8,254 bases of DNA from Candidatus Rokuibacteriota bacterium (GCA_003220195.1 QHRT01000141.1:1-8254); one strand, 5' to 3'; counted from the first letter of the stretch, positions 1-6,001 are shown. Notes: a model not told the origin generated them from the sequence alone. A program made the numbers and translations.

Positions 1-1
1 C

Positions 2-484
2 GTGACCGCCGCGCAGGCCGACGTCGAAAAGCTGAAAGAGCTCCGCGCGGCGCTGGAGAAGGCGGGGCAGCGCTACTGGGCCGGTCAGGTCGAGATCCAG
101 ATCCTGGGCGCGCAGGCGTGGGCGGCGCAGGCGCAAGGCAACAAGGCCGACGCACTCAAGTTCATGCGCGCCGCCGCGGATGTCGAGGACGCGAGCGAGA
201 AGCACGTCGCGATGGAGAATCGCCTGTATCCGATGCGCGAGCTGCTCGGCGACATGCTGCTCTTGCAGAGCGAAGCGGCGGCCGCGCTGAAGGAATACGA
301 GACGTCGCTCAAGAACGCGCCGATGCGACTCCGCGGGTTCTACGGGGCGGCGAGGGCCGCCGAGGCGTCCGGAGATCTCAAGAAGGCGCGCGGGTACTTC
401 GAGAAGCTCGCGCGACTCACGAAGAACGCGGATGGCGATCGTCCCGAATTGCGCGAGGCCCGGCAACGGCTGGCCAGCAAGTAG
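2..484 (+). CDS. TPR-repeat protein, C-terminal part (5' end outside window)
   Basis: The 160 visible residues are almost entirely amphipathic helix pairs of the tetratricopeptide type. Likely repeats lie at about residues 31-64, 76-109 and 110-143, the last with the typical pattern GAARAAEASGDLKKAR followed by an aromatic YF. The frame is open to the window edge and the first codon is a GTG at position 2, so this is probably the tail of a longer protein and not a true start. TPR domains are protein-interaction scaffolds; no catalytic motif is visible. The stop at 482-484 is 4 nt before the likely start of a second TPR gene, which suggests co-transcription. Similar C-terminal tails (with an RELLGDMLL-like helix) occur in exported or periplasmic TPR proteins of unknown function, by my recollection of the family. 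The specific role is unknown. Confidence 0.75.
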   Translation: MTAAQADVEKLKELRAALEKAGQRYWAGQVEIQILGAQAWAAQAQGNKADALKFMRAAADVEDASEKHVAMENRLYPMRELLGDMLLLQSEAAAALKEYETSLKNAPMRLRGFYGAARAAEASGDLKKARGYFEKLARLTKNADGDRPELREARQRLASK

Positions 485-488
485 GGAC

Positions 489-962
489 GTGATTCGCGGC
501 AGGATTCCGGTCGGGCTGCTCGTCCTCGGTCTGGCGATCTCGCCGCCGACGACGAGCGCCGATCCGACCGACGAGACGCCGCCGGCGGGACAGCGCGATC
601 CCGATGACGCGGCGGGGAGAGCGGCCATCGCGGCAAAGGACTGGAATGCCGCGATCCGCTCGTTCTCGTCCGCCGCGCTCCGCGATACGCGCAACGCTGA
701 CATCCAGAACTACCTCGCTTACGCCTATCGCCATCTCGGACAGATGGATCTCGCCTTCAAGCACTACCGGCGCGCGCTCGAGCTCGATCCGCGGCATCGC
801 GGAGCGCACGAGTACGCCGGCGAGGCGTACTTGATGGTGAACGATCTCCCGAAGGCCGAGGAGCATCTGGCCGCGCTGGAGAAGATCTGCCTGATCCCGT
901 GCGAGGAGTACGAGGACCTCAAGAAGGCGATCGCGGACTATCGACGGCGCGCGGCGAGGTGA
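489..962 (+). CDS. Small exported TPR protein with C-terminal CxxxC motif
   Basis: 157 residues from a GTG start at 489. An upstream ATG at 432 is in frame, but it lies inside the preceding gene and would put a non-hydrophobic leader before the export signal. From 489 the protein begins MIRGR and a hydrophobic run (residues 6-18), then SPPTTSA-DP, which looks like a Sec signal peptide with cleavage near residue 24. TPR helices follow at about 38-71, 72-105 (NYLAYAYRHLG ... ALELDP is a textbook repeat) and 106-139. The last helix region holds C134-LIP-C138 followed by EEYEDLKKAI. The cysteine pair could form a disulfide or bind a ligand in the periplasm; this is inference. It lies 4 nt downstream of another TPR gene, so the two are likely translated together. 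No good Shine-Dalgarno is visible, consistent with translational coupling. Confidence 0.75.
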   Translation: MIRGRIPVGLLVLGLAISPPTTSADPTDETPPAGQRDPDDAAGRAAIAAKDWNAAIRSFSSAALRDTRNADIQNYLAYAYRHLGQMDLAFKHYRRALELDPRHRGAHEYAGEAYLMVNDLPKAEEHLAALEKICLIPCEEYEDLKKAIADYRRRAAR

Positions 963-971
963 CACGGGCGC

Positions 972-1001
972 TTGCCCCGCGTGACCGCTTCCTGGTACGG
1001 T
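972..1001 (+). promoter_or_regulatory. Weak sigma70-like promoter candidate before the SMP-30 gene
   Basis: TTGCCC at 972-977 and TACGGT at 996-1001 are separated by 18 nt and lie 38 nt before the ATG at 1039. The -10 keeps the key T, A and final T, but the overall match is modest and chance occurrence in this base composition is possible. Confidence 0.25.
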
Positions 1002-1025
1002 GGCGCCGCTTTCACACTCTGGCTC

Positions 1026-1033
1026 GGGGAGGG
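1026..1033 (+). promoter_or_regulatory. Ribosome binding site that sets the SMP-30 start
   Basis: GGGGAGGG ends 5 nt before the ATG at 1039. It favours that start over the in-frame GTG at 1000, which has no purine-rich sequence at the right distance. Confidence 0.65.
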
Positions 1034-1038
1034 CAGGC

Positions 1039-2187
1039 ATGGCACCGGAACCCCGCAGCATCGGACGAGTGATTTCCCGCCGCCGATTCATGAGCGCGAT
1101 GACCGCCGTGGCCGGCACGACGGTCCTGGCGCCCGTCGTCGCGAGAGCGCAGGCGCCGCCGGCCGGCAAGCCCGCGGAACCGCTCAGCACGATCACGACG
1201 CCGCCGCGCGAGTGGGGTCCGAACGCCCAGCCGATGACGTACGTCGATCCCGACGTCATCACCGTCGATCCCGCGTTCAACGGGTTGCGGCAAGGCAACA
1301 CGCCACTCCTGCGTCTCTGGACGGGCTCGCTCTGGGCCGAGGGGCCGGCATGGAACGGGCAGGGCCGCTATCTCGTGTGGAGCGACATCCCGAACAACCG
1401 CCAGCTGCGCTGGCTCGAGGACGACGGCCGCGTGACCGTGTTCCGCAGCCCGTCGAACAACAGCAACGGCAACACGTTCGACTTCCAGGGCCGCCAGCTC
1501 TCCTGCGAGCACCTGACCCGGCGCGTGGTCCGCTACGAGCACGACGGATCGATCACGATCATCGCCGACTCGTTCAACGGCAAGCGTCTCAACTCGCCGA
1601 ACGACGTCGTGCCGCATCCGGACGGCAGCTACTGGTTCACCGACCCGCCGTATGGCGGTCAGCTCTACGAAGGCAGCGTCGACGCGCCCGGCGGTCCCAC
1701 CAACCCGCAGGGCCGCATCAAGCATCGGCTCGGCCAGCCGCCCGAGCTCGCGAATCTGAAGCGCGAGCTGCCGCATGCCGTCTATCGTGCGGATCCGAGC
1801 GGGCGGGTCGATCTCGTCATCAGCGAGCAGCAGCTGTCCAATCCGAACGGACTCTGCTTCTCGCCGGACTACAAGAAGCTCTACGTCATCAGCACGGGGC
1901 GCGGTCCCGGCGATCAGGGACCGGGCGGCAACCGCGACATGCACGCGTTCTCGGACGTCAACGGGAACGTGTGGGTGTCGAGCAACGGCAACCCGGGCGG
2001 CCGCGGTCTCGGCTACAGCGGCGTGACGGTGTGGAACCCGGAGGGGAAGCTGCTCGGCCGCATCCGGCTACCGGAAGTCTGCGCGAACATCTGCTTCGGT
2101 GGTCCGAAGCGCAACCGGCTCTTCATGGCCGCGAGCCAGTCGCTGTACGCGATCTACGTGAACACGCAGGGCGCGGCGCCAGGATAA
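1039..2187 (+). CDS. Tat-exported SMP-30/gluconolactonase/LRE family protein
   Basis: 382 residues. The N-terminus has a twin-arginine signal (SRRRFMSA, residues 13-20), a hydrophobic stretch and an ARAQA cleavage site near residue 39, so the protein is probably exported folded. The body is a six-bladed beta-propeller of the SMP-30 family: EGPAW with E101 (metal-ligand Glu), LNSPNDV with N188 (substrate-region Asn), WFTDPPYG at 199-206, SNPNGLCFSPD with N270 (metal-ligand Asn) and a C-terminal ICFGGPKRNRLFM blade. Family members hydrolyse sugar or related lactones using a divalent metal. Oddity: the stretch between N270 and GNVW (309-312) is short. The usual PDG-hydrophobic-R/x-D segment, which carries the third metal ligand (Asp204 of human SMP30), is not visible; MHAF at 301-304 runs almost directly into DVNGNVW. 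Lactonase activity is therefore uncertain. The start is fixed by a good ribosome binding site. Confidence 0.88.
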   Translation: MAPEPRSIGRVISRRRFMSAMTAVAGTTVLAPVVARAQAPPAGKPAEPLSTITTPPREWGPNAQPMTYVDPDVITVDPAFNGLRQGNTPLLRLWTGSLWAEGPAWNGQGRYLVWSDIPNNRQLRWLEDDGRVTVFRSPSNNSNGNTFDFQGRQLSCEHLTRRVVRYEHDGSITIIADSFNGKRLNSPNDVVPHPDGSYWFTDPPYGGQLYEGSVDAPGGPTNPQGRIKHRLGQPPELANLKRELPHAVYRADPSGRVDLVISEQQLSNPNGLCFSPDYKKLYVISTGRGPGDQGPGGNRDMHAFSDVNGNVWVSSNGNPGGRGLGYSGVTVWNPEGKLLGRIRLPEVCANICFGGPKRNRLFMAASQSLYAIYVNTQGAAPG

Positions 2188-2207
2188 TCTTGAGTCAGCC
2201 CGAGGCG

Positions 2208-2228
2208 CGCCCCGGCTGGGCCGGGGCG
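2208..2228 (+). terminator. GC hairpin after the SMP-30 gene (terminator-like, no T-tract)
   Basis: CGCCCCGGC (2208-2216) pairs perfectly with GCCGGGGCG (2220-2228) around a 3-nt TGG loop, 20 nt after the stop codon. No run of T follows, so it may be a Rho-assisted terminator or an RNA 3'-end stabiliser. It is followed directly by the repeated G-rich element. Confidence 0.5.
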
Positions 2229-2232
2229 TGTC

Positions 2233-2290
2233 CGAGCGTTGGGGGCTTGGGGGCCATGTCAGGCGCGGCCGCGCGCCTCTCGGGGCCCCC
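2233..2290 (+). repeat. Intergenic repeat element, copy A (with palindromic insertion)
   Basis: This copy shares with positions 5592-5628 the core CGAGCGTTGGGGG, then a short variable CTT, then GGGGGCCATGTC, and further on GGGGCCCC. The arms GGGGGCC (2249-2255) and GGCCCCC (2284-2290) can form a 7-bp stem. Relative to copy B it has 21 extra nt (2261-2281), of which 2261-2278 are themselves a perfect hairpin (AGGCGCG / GCCG / CGCGCCT). The element ends 10 nt before the next gene's ATG at 2301. Function unknown. Confidence 0.6.
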
Positions 2291-2300
2291 ATGAAAATCG

Positions 2301-3185
2301 ATGAGCGTGGAGTCGCTGGTCGTCTACGTCAACGGTGAGTACGTCCCGAGGGCCGAGGCGCGCATCTCGGTCTTCGACGTCGGGTTCCTGCGCGGCGACG
2401 CGGTGTTCGACACGACGTCCGCGTGGAACGGCCGCATCTTCAAGCTCGACGCGCATCTCGAGCGTCTGGAGCTGTCGCTGCGCGCGGCCCGGATCGCGTG
2501 CCCGGTGTCGCTCGAGGAAGTGCGCGGCATCATCATCGAGACGACGCGCCGCTCCGGGCTGCGCAACGCGTACATCCAGACGATCGTCACGCGCGGCGAG
2601 CCGCCGTTCGGCGTGCGGGATCTGACGCAGTGCCGCCCGGGACTGATCGTCTTCGCCATTCCCTATGTCTTCATCCTGAACCCTGAACGCGGTGGAGGCC
2701 GCGCGACGATCGCCTCGACGCGCGCGTTACCGGTGCAGTGTCTCGATCCGAAGATCAAGTCGCTGAGTCGGCTCCACTTCGATCTCGCGATGCTGCAGGG
2801 CAAGGCGGCGGGGATGGACGTGGCGCTCATGCTGGATCTCGACGGTCACGTGACCGAGGGACCTGGCTTCAACGTCTTCGTGGTGAAACGCGGCCAGCTC
2901 TTCTCGCCGCCCGAAGGCATCTTGATGGGCATCACGCGCCTGACCGTGTTCGAGCTCGCTGCCGAGCACGGGATCCCGGCGCGAGAGGCGCAGCTGACGC
3001 CGTACGACCTCTATGCCGCCGACGAGGTGTTCATCACGAGCACGGCCGGCGGCATCATGCCGCTGGTGGAAATCGACGGGCGGCCGATCGCCGACGGCAA
3101 GCCGGGGCCCGTGAGCCAGCGCATCCACGGTCTCTACTGGCAGCTGCGCGAGAGCGGAAAGGACGCAGTGCCGATTTTCGATTGA
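2301..3185 (+). CDS. Fold-type-IV PLP aminotransferase (class IV; (R)-amine transaminase-like)
   Basis: 294 residues, full length for the branched-chain/D-amino-acid aminotransferase fold. Visible landmarks: a FDVGFLRGDAVFDT entry motif (25-38), HLERL with R55 (cofactor phosphate arginine), the internal-aldimine lysine K153 in DPKIKSLSR, E186 in VTEGPGFNVF (contacts the pyridine nitrogen), GITR (210-213) and STAGGIMP (247-254), both of which close the phosphate pocket. The pattern of FDVGF, SAWNGRIFKLD, IVTRG, TEGPGFN and TAGGIMP resembles, from memory, fungal (R)-selective amine transaminases more than IlvE, so the amino donor or acceptor may not be a branched-chain amino acid. Cytoplasmic; no signal peptide. 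The ATG at 2301 has no clear Shine-Dalgarno; a GTG at 2307 is possible. It sits between the SMP-30 gene and the amidohydrolase pair. Confidence 0.88.
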   Translation: MSVESLVVYVNGEYVPRAEARISVFDVGFLRGDAVFDTTSAWNGRIFKLDAHLERLELSLRAARIACPVSLEEVRGIIIETTRRSGLRNAYIQTIVTRGEPPFGVRDLTQCRPGLIVFAIPYVFILNPERGGGRATIASTRALPVQCLDPKIKSLSRLHFDLAMLQGKAAGMDVALMLDLDGHVTEGPGFNVFVVKRGQLFSPPEGILMGITRLTVFELAAEHGIPAREAQLTPYDLYAADEVFITSTAGGIMPLVEIDGRPIADGKPGPVSQRIHGLYWQLRESGKDAVPIFD

Positions 3186-3188
3186 TTT

Positions 3189-3217
3189 TTGACACCGCTC
3201 GCCGCGCGGCGTACGTT
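3189..3217 (+). promoter_or_regulatory. Sigma70-like promoter candidate for the amidohydrolase pair
   Basis: A perfect TTGACA (3189-3194) and TACGTT (3212-3217) are separated by 17 nt, 33 nt before the ATG at 3251. The spacer contains a perfect 12-bp palindrome, CGCCGC/GCGGCG (3200-3211), which could be an operator or just GC-rich chance. It lies directly after the aminotransferase stop codon. Confidence 0.5.
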
Positions 3218-3239
3218 CCCGACCATAGCGCGGTCCGAC

Positions 3240-3246
3240 GGAGGTG
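3240..3246 (+). promoter_or_regulatory. Ribosome binding site that sets the first amidohydrolase start
   Basis: GGAGGTG begins 11 nt before the ATG at 3251 (6 nt between GGAGG and ATG). It fixes this start although the same frame is open far upstream, inside the aminotransferase gene. Confidence 0.8.
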
Positions 3247-3250
3247 CCAC

Positions 3251-4378
3251 ATGGCGCATCGGAATTTCAAGGTGCTCGACAGCGACATCCACATCATCGA
3301 GCCGCCGGACCTGTGGCCCCGGTACATCGATCCCGCCTACCGTGACCGCGCGCCGCAGGGACTGACGGAGGACGCCGGCGACCTGCGCCTGGCCATCGAC
3401 GGCAAGCCGTGGGGCCGCGTCGCCGTCGATGCGGATCGGGGCCGGCGCCGTCGCGGCCACGACTACGCGAAGAACCAGGAGCGGTGGCGGCCGTTCCAGG
3501 AGCGCGGCTGGACCTCCAAAGTCCAGCTCGAGGCGATGGACATCGAAGGCATCGACGTCGCCGTCGTCTATCCGTCGCGCGGGCTCTTCGCGCTCGCGAT
3601 CCCGGACATGGACCGCGGGCTCGCGGCCGCGATGGCGCGCGCGTACAACGACTGGCTCTACGAGTTCTGCCAGGAAAATCCCGAGCGCTTGCTCGGCGCG
3701 GGGATGATCTCGCCGTTCGACGTCGGCGACGCCGTGAGCGAAGCGCGCCGCGCCGTCCGCGAGCTCGGCTTCCGCGGCATGTTCCTCAGGCCCAACGAGG
3801 TGAACGGACGCAACTGGCACGATCCGTACTACGAGCCGCTGTGGAGCGAGCTGGAGGAGCTCGAGGTTCCGCTCGGGTTCCACGAAGGCGCCGGCTCGCA
3901 GCTCCGCCAGGTGGGCGAGCAGTTCGGCGCGAACGCGATGCTGAAGCACGTCTACTGCCACCCCGTGGAGCAGATGCTGGCGTGCGGCAGCTTCTGCATG
4001 GGCGGCATCCTCGAGCGGCACCCGAAGCTGCGCGTGGCCTTCCTCGAGGGCAACTGCAGCTGGGCGCCGTTCCTCCTCTGGCGCATGGACGAGCACTGGG
4101 AACGGCAGGGCGACGTCTACGCGCCCGAGCTGACGATGAAGCCGAGCGAGTACTTCAAGCGCCAGTGCTTCGTGTCGGTGGAATGCGACGAGGACGCGGT
4201 GAAGTACGTGATCGACGCGATCGGCGACGATCGGATCGTGTTCTCCACGGACTTCCCGCACGGCGACTCGAAGTTCCCGCGCGCCGTCGAGTCCTTCTTG
4301 AAGCTGCCCATCTCGGAGACGAGCAAGAAGAAGATCCTCTGGGACAACTGCGCGGCGTACTACGGGCTCTCGTCCTGA
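3251..4378 (+). CDS. Amidohydrolase family 2 (metal-dependent TIM-barrel hydrolase/decarboxylase)
   Basis: 375 residues. The N-terminus VLDSDIHIIEPPDLW holds the D12-x-H14-x-x-E17 metal site typical of the amidohydrolase-2 (ACMSD/2,3-dihydroxybenzoate-decarboxylase-like) superfamily. Further metal or active-site candidates are H211 in GFHEG, H237 in YCHPVEQM, E266 in LEGNCSW and D334/H337 in FSTDFPHGD. Members hydrolyse C-N bonds or decarboxylate aromatic acids non-oxidatively; the substrate cannot be told here. Residues 65-70 form a very basic patch (RRRRG) in a linker before the barrel. It is the first gene of a pair: the next amidohydrolase starts 16 bp downstream and shares the HI-EPPDL start and DFPH end motifs but is otherwise clearly diverged. 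A promoter candidate and a strong ribosome binding site precede it. No signal peptide, so cytoplasmic. Confidence 0.9.
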   Translation: MAHRNFKVLDSDIHIIEPPDLWPRYIDPAYRDRAPQGLTEDAGDLRLAIDGKPWGRVAVDADRGRRRRGHDYAKNQERWRPFQERGWTSKVQLEAMDIEGIDVAVVYPSRGLFALAIPDMDRGLAAAMARAYNDWLYEFCQENPERLLGAGMISPFDVGDAVSEARRAVRELGFRGMFLRPNEVNGRNWHDPYYEPLWSELEELEVPLGFHEGAGSQLRQVGEQFGANAMLKHVYCHPVEQMLACGSFCMGGILERHPKLRVAFLEGNCSWAPFLLWRMDEHWERQGDVYAPELTMKPSEYFKRQCFVSVECDEDAVKYVIDAIGDDRIVFSTDFPHGDSKFPRAVESFLKLPISETSKKKILWDNCAAYYGLSS

Positions 4379-4381
4379 TCG

Positions 4382-4390
4382 AAGGAGGTG
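4382..4390 (+). promoter_or_regulatory. Strong Shine-Dalgarno of the second amidohydrolase
   Basis: AAGGAGGTG lies in the 16-nt gap between the two amidohydrolase genes, with 6 nt between GGAGG and the ATG at 4395. Near-consensus, suggesting efficient independent initiation within one transcript. Confidence 0.8.
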
Positions 4391-4394
4391 CGCG

Positions 4395-5540
4395 ATGACG
4401 ACGGAGAAGCTCATCTCGGCCGACTCTCACATCGTGGAGCCACCGGACCTCTACACGACCCGCATCGACGCGCGGTTCCGGGACCGCGCGCCCCGGATGG
4501 AGAGGCGGGAAACCCCGACGGGGCGCAAGTTCGACGCGTGGGTCGTCGACGGCCAGCAAGTCGGCACGCTGGGCGCGGTGATGCAGGCCGGCCAGCGCTT
4601 CGAGGACCCGTCGCAGATCGATTTCCTCGGCGTCTGGGAAGACGTGCGGCTCGGCGCGTACGACCCGCAGGCCATGGTGAAGGAAAACGAGATGGACGGC
4701 GTGTGGGGCGCGTGCCTGCAGCCGAGCCAGGGACTCTTCTGGTACCGCATCCCGGACAGCGAGTTCCTCTCCGCCATCTGCCGCGTCTACAACGACTGGA
4801 TCGCGGAGTTCTGCAAGGGCGCGCCGGATCGGCTGAAAGGCATCGCGATGCTGAACGTGGACGACGTCGAGGACGCGAGCCAGGAGCTCGAGCGCTGCGC
4901 GAAGCTCGGGCTGGTCGGCGCGTTCATCCCGGTGTCCCCGGTCGCCGAGCGGCCGTATCGTCACCCGATCTACGAGCGCTTCTGGTGGACGGCGCAGGAC
5001 GTCGGGATCCCGCTGCTCCTGCACATCGGCACGCCGCGCGGCGGCGTGCCCGGCTGCGAGTTCACGATGAATCTGACCGAGCTCACCGGCGCGGGCCGGT
5101 CCACCACCGACCACTGGGTGCGTTACTCGCTGTCGGCGATGCTCTTCGCGGGTGTCTTCGAGCGACACCCGAAGTTGAAGATCGGCTCCGTCGAGCACGA
5201 GGCCGCGTGGATTCCTCACTGGCTGAAGCAGATGGACTTCACGTACCGCGAGCGCCCGGTGTTCACGAAGGGCTGGAAGTCGAAGGACGGGCTCCTGCCG
5301 AGCGACTACTGGCGCCGCAACATGTTCGTGGAGTTCATGGAGGACGACCTCGGCGTCAAGCTGCGCGACGTGATCGGCGTCGAGAACATGCTGTGGGGCA
5401 GCGACTTCCCGCACGCGGAGTCGACGTGGCCCCGCTCGCAGGAGTACCTCGAACGGCTGTTCGCCGGGGTCTCCGCGGGGGATCGGCGCAAGATCACGGC
5501 GGAGAATGCCGCCGCCATGTTCGGATTCAGATTGAATTGA
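4395..5540 (+). CDS. Amidohydrolase family 2, second tandem paralogue
   Basis: 381 residues. ISADSHIVEPPDLY gives D10-x-H12-x-x-E15 as the first metal motif. H210 in LLLHIGTP, E267-H268 in SVEHEAAWIPHW and D337/H340 in WGSDFPHAES complete a plausible mononuclear metal site. The NDWIAEFC segment (133-140) aligns with NDWLYEFC in the upstream gene, so the two are paralogues, but the middle parts differ strongly (this one has a DAWVVDGQQVGTLG insert near 47-60 where the first has a basic linker). Probably cytoplasmic, acting on a related substrate or a consecutive step; a hetero-oligomer is possible but unproven. It is co-transcribed with the upstream paralogue judging by the 16-bp gap. A strong hairpin follows 23 nt after the stop. 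Confidence 0.9.
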   Translation: MTTEKLISADSHIVEPPDLYTTRIDARFRDRAPRMERRETPTGRKFDAWVVDGQQVGTLGAVMQAGQRFEDPSQIDFLGVWEDVRLGAYDPQAMVKENEMDGVWGACLQPSQGLFWYRIPDSEFLSAICRVYNDWIAEFCKGAPDRLKGIAMLNVDDVEDASQELERCAKLGLVGAFIPVSPVAERPYRHPIYERFWWTAQDVGIPLLLHIGTPRGGVPGCEFTMNLTELTGAGRSTTDHWVRYSLSAMLFAGVFERHPKLKIGSVEHEAAWIPHWLKQMDFTYRERPVFTKGWKSKDGLLPSDYWRRNMFVEFMEDDLGVKLRDVIGVENMLWGSDFPHAESTWPRSQEYLERLFAGVSAGDRRKITAENAAAMFGFRLN

Positions 5541-5563
5541 ACCGGTCCATCAACCGTGACCGA

Positions 5564-5592
5564 GACGGTTGCCGGGTTCCCCGGCGACCGTC
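5564..5592 (+). terminator. Strong hairpin after the amidohydrolase pair (terminator-like)
   Basis: The arm 5564-5576 (GACGGTTGCCGGG) pairs with 5580-5592 (CCCGGCGACCGTC) as a 13-bp stem with one G-T wobble and a 3-nt TTC loop. It begins 23 nt after the stop at 5540. No T-tract follows. It directly abuts copy B of the G-rich repeat, the same arrangement as at 2208-2290. Confidence 0.55.
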
Positions 5593-5628
5593 GAGCGTTG
5601 GGGGTATCGGGGGCCATGTCGGGGCCCC
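5592..5628 (+). repeat. Intergenic repeat element, copy B (short form)
   Basis: CGAGCGTTGGGGG, variable TATC, GGGGGCCATGTC and GGGGCCCC follow one another without the 21-nt insertion seen in copy A. GGGGCC (5610-5615) and GGCCCC (5623-5628) can form a 6-bp stem with a 7-nt loop. The element ends 12 nt before the TTG start of the Rieske gene. Same orientation as copy A. Confidence 0.6.
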
Positions 5629-5640
5629 TGATGAGATCAA

Positions 5641-5997
5641 TTGCGGGATGGTTACGTTCCGGTGACCCGGGCGTCCGGGCTGCCCCCGGGCGCGATGACG
5701 TGGGTGGTCGTCGATCGCGAGCGGATTCTCATCGCCAACGTCGACGGCTGCTACTTCGCGCTGCAGGACGCCTGTGGTCACCGGCAGGTCCCGCTCTCGA
5801 GGGGGACGCTCACAGGCCACGTCGTCGAGTGTCCGCTCCACTTCGCGACGTTCGACGTGCGCACCGGCAAGCCGCTCGGCGGCCCACTGGCTGCGGACGT
5901 GCCCACCTACCAGGTCGAGGTCGAGGACGATCAGGTCTACGTGAAGAGGTCGCGGATCCAATCGACCGTCGCGCGCTCGATTGGCTCCACGGGCTGA
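5641..5997 (+). CDS. Rieske [2Fe-2S] ferredoxin-type protein
   Basis: 118 residues. The cluster motif is complete: C45-G-H47, 16 residues, then C64-P-L-H67, the spacing of Rieske ferredoxins. The surrounding sequence (DACGHRQVPLSRG ... VVECPLHFATFDVRTGKPL ... VPTYQVEVEDDQVYVK) is typical of the small soluble ferredoxin component of ring-hydroxylating oxygenases and of nitrite-reductase small-subunit-like proteins. It should carry electrons in the cytoplasm to an oxygenase or reductase that is not in this window. The start is a TTG at 5641, chosen because the frame is closed upstream by TGA at 5632-5634 and the family usually begins with a DG(F/Y)VPV-like segment. A GTG at 5662 is the only other early start and would remove it. 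No clear Shine-Dalgarno is present. The last 15 residues are an unconserved-looking tail. Confidence 0.88.
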   Translation: MRDGYVPVTRASGLPPGAMTWVVVDRERILIANVDGCYFALQDACGHRQVPLSRGTLTGHVVECPLHFATFDVRTGKPLGGPLAADVPTYQVEVEDDQVYVKRSRIQSTVARSIGSTG

Positions 5998-6001
5998 GCC
6001 G

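Noticed and set aside
966..977. GGGC-GCTT-GCCC hairpin after the second TPR gene as a terminator
   Set aside because: Only a 4-bp stem and it overlaps the weak promoter candidate; too short to support.
417..1944. Long - strand frames opposite the TPR and SMP-30 genes
   Set aside because: Antisense shadows; the + strand products have signal peptides, TPR repeats and propeller motifs.
2223..2285. G-quadruplex in the G-rich element
   Set aside because: Four G-runs exist, but two loops are 14 and 28 nt long, outside the usual limits; nearby C-rich arms favour ordinary hairpins.
2291..2338. A 15-codon reading frame (ATG at 2291) overlapping the aminotransferase start, considered as a leader peptide
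   Set aside because: No ribosome binding site, no regulatory codon runs, and copy B has no equivalent frame.
2738..3250. Upstream extension of the first amidohydrolase frame into the aminotransferase gene
   Set aside because: The extension is an out-of-frame reading of the aminotransferase. The ATG at 3251 has a strong ribosome binding site and begins at the family's normal N-terminus.
3134..4414. A 426-codon - strand open frame antisense to the first amidohydrolase
   Set aside because: The long antisense frame is a result of GC-rich codon positions; the product is rich in Arg, Ala and Val without motifs, while the + strand frame has full metal-site motifs.
4155..5414. A 419-codon - strand open frame antisense to the second amidohydrolase
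   Set aside because: Same shadow effect; no motifs and low-complexity Arg/His-rich composition.
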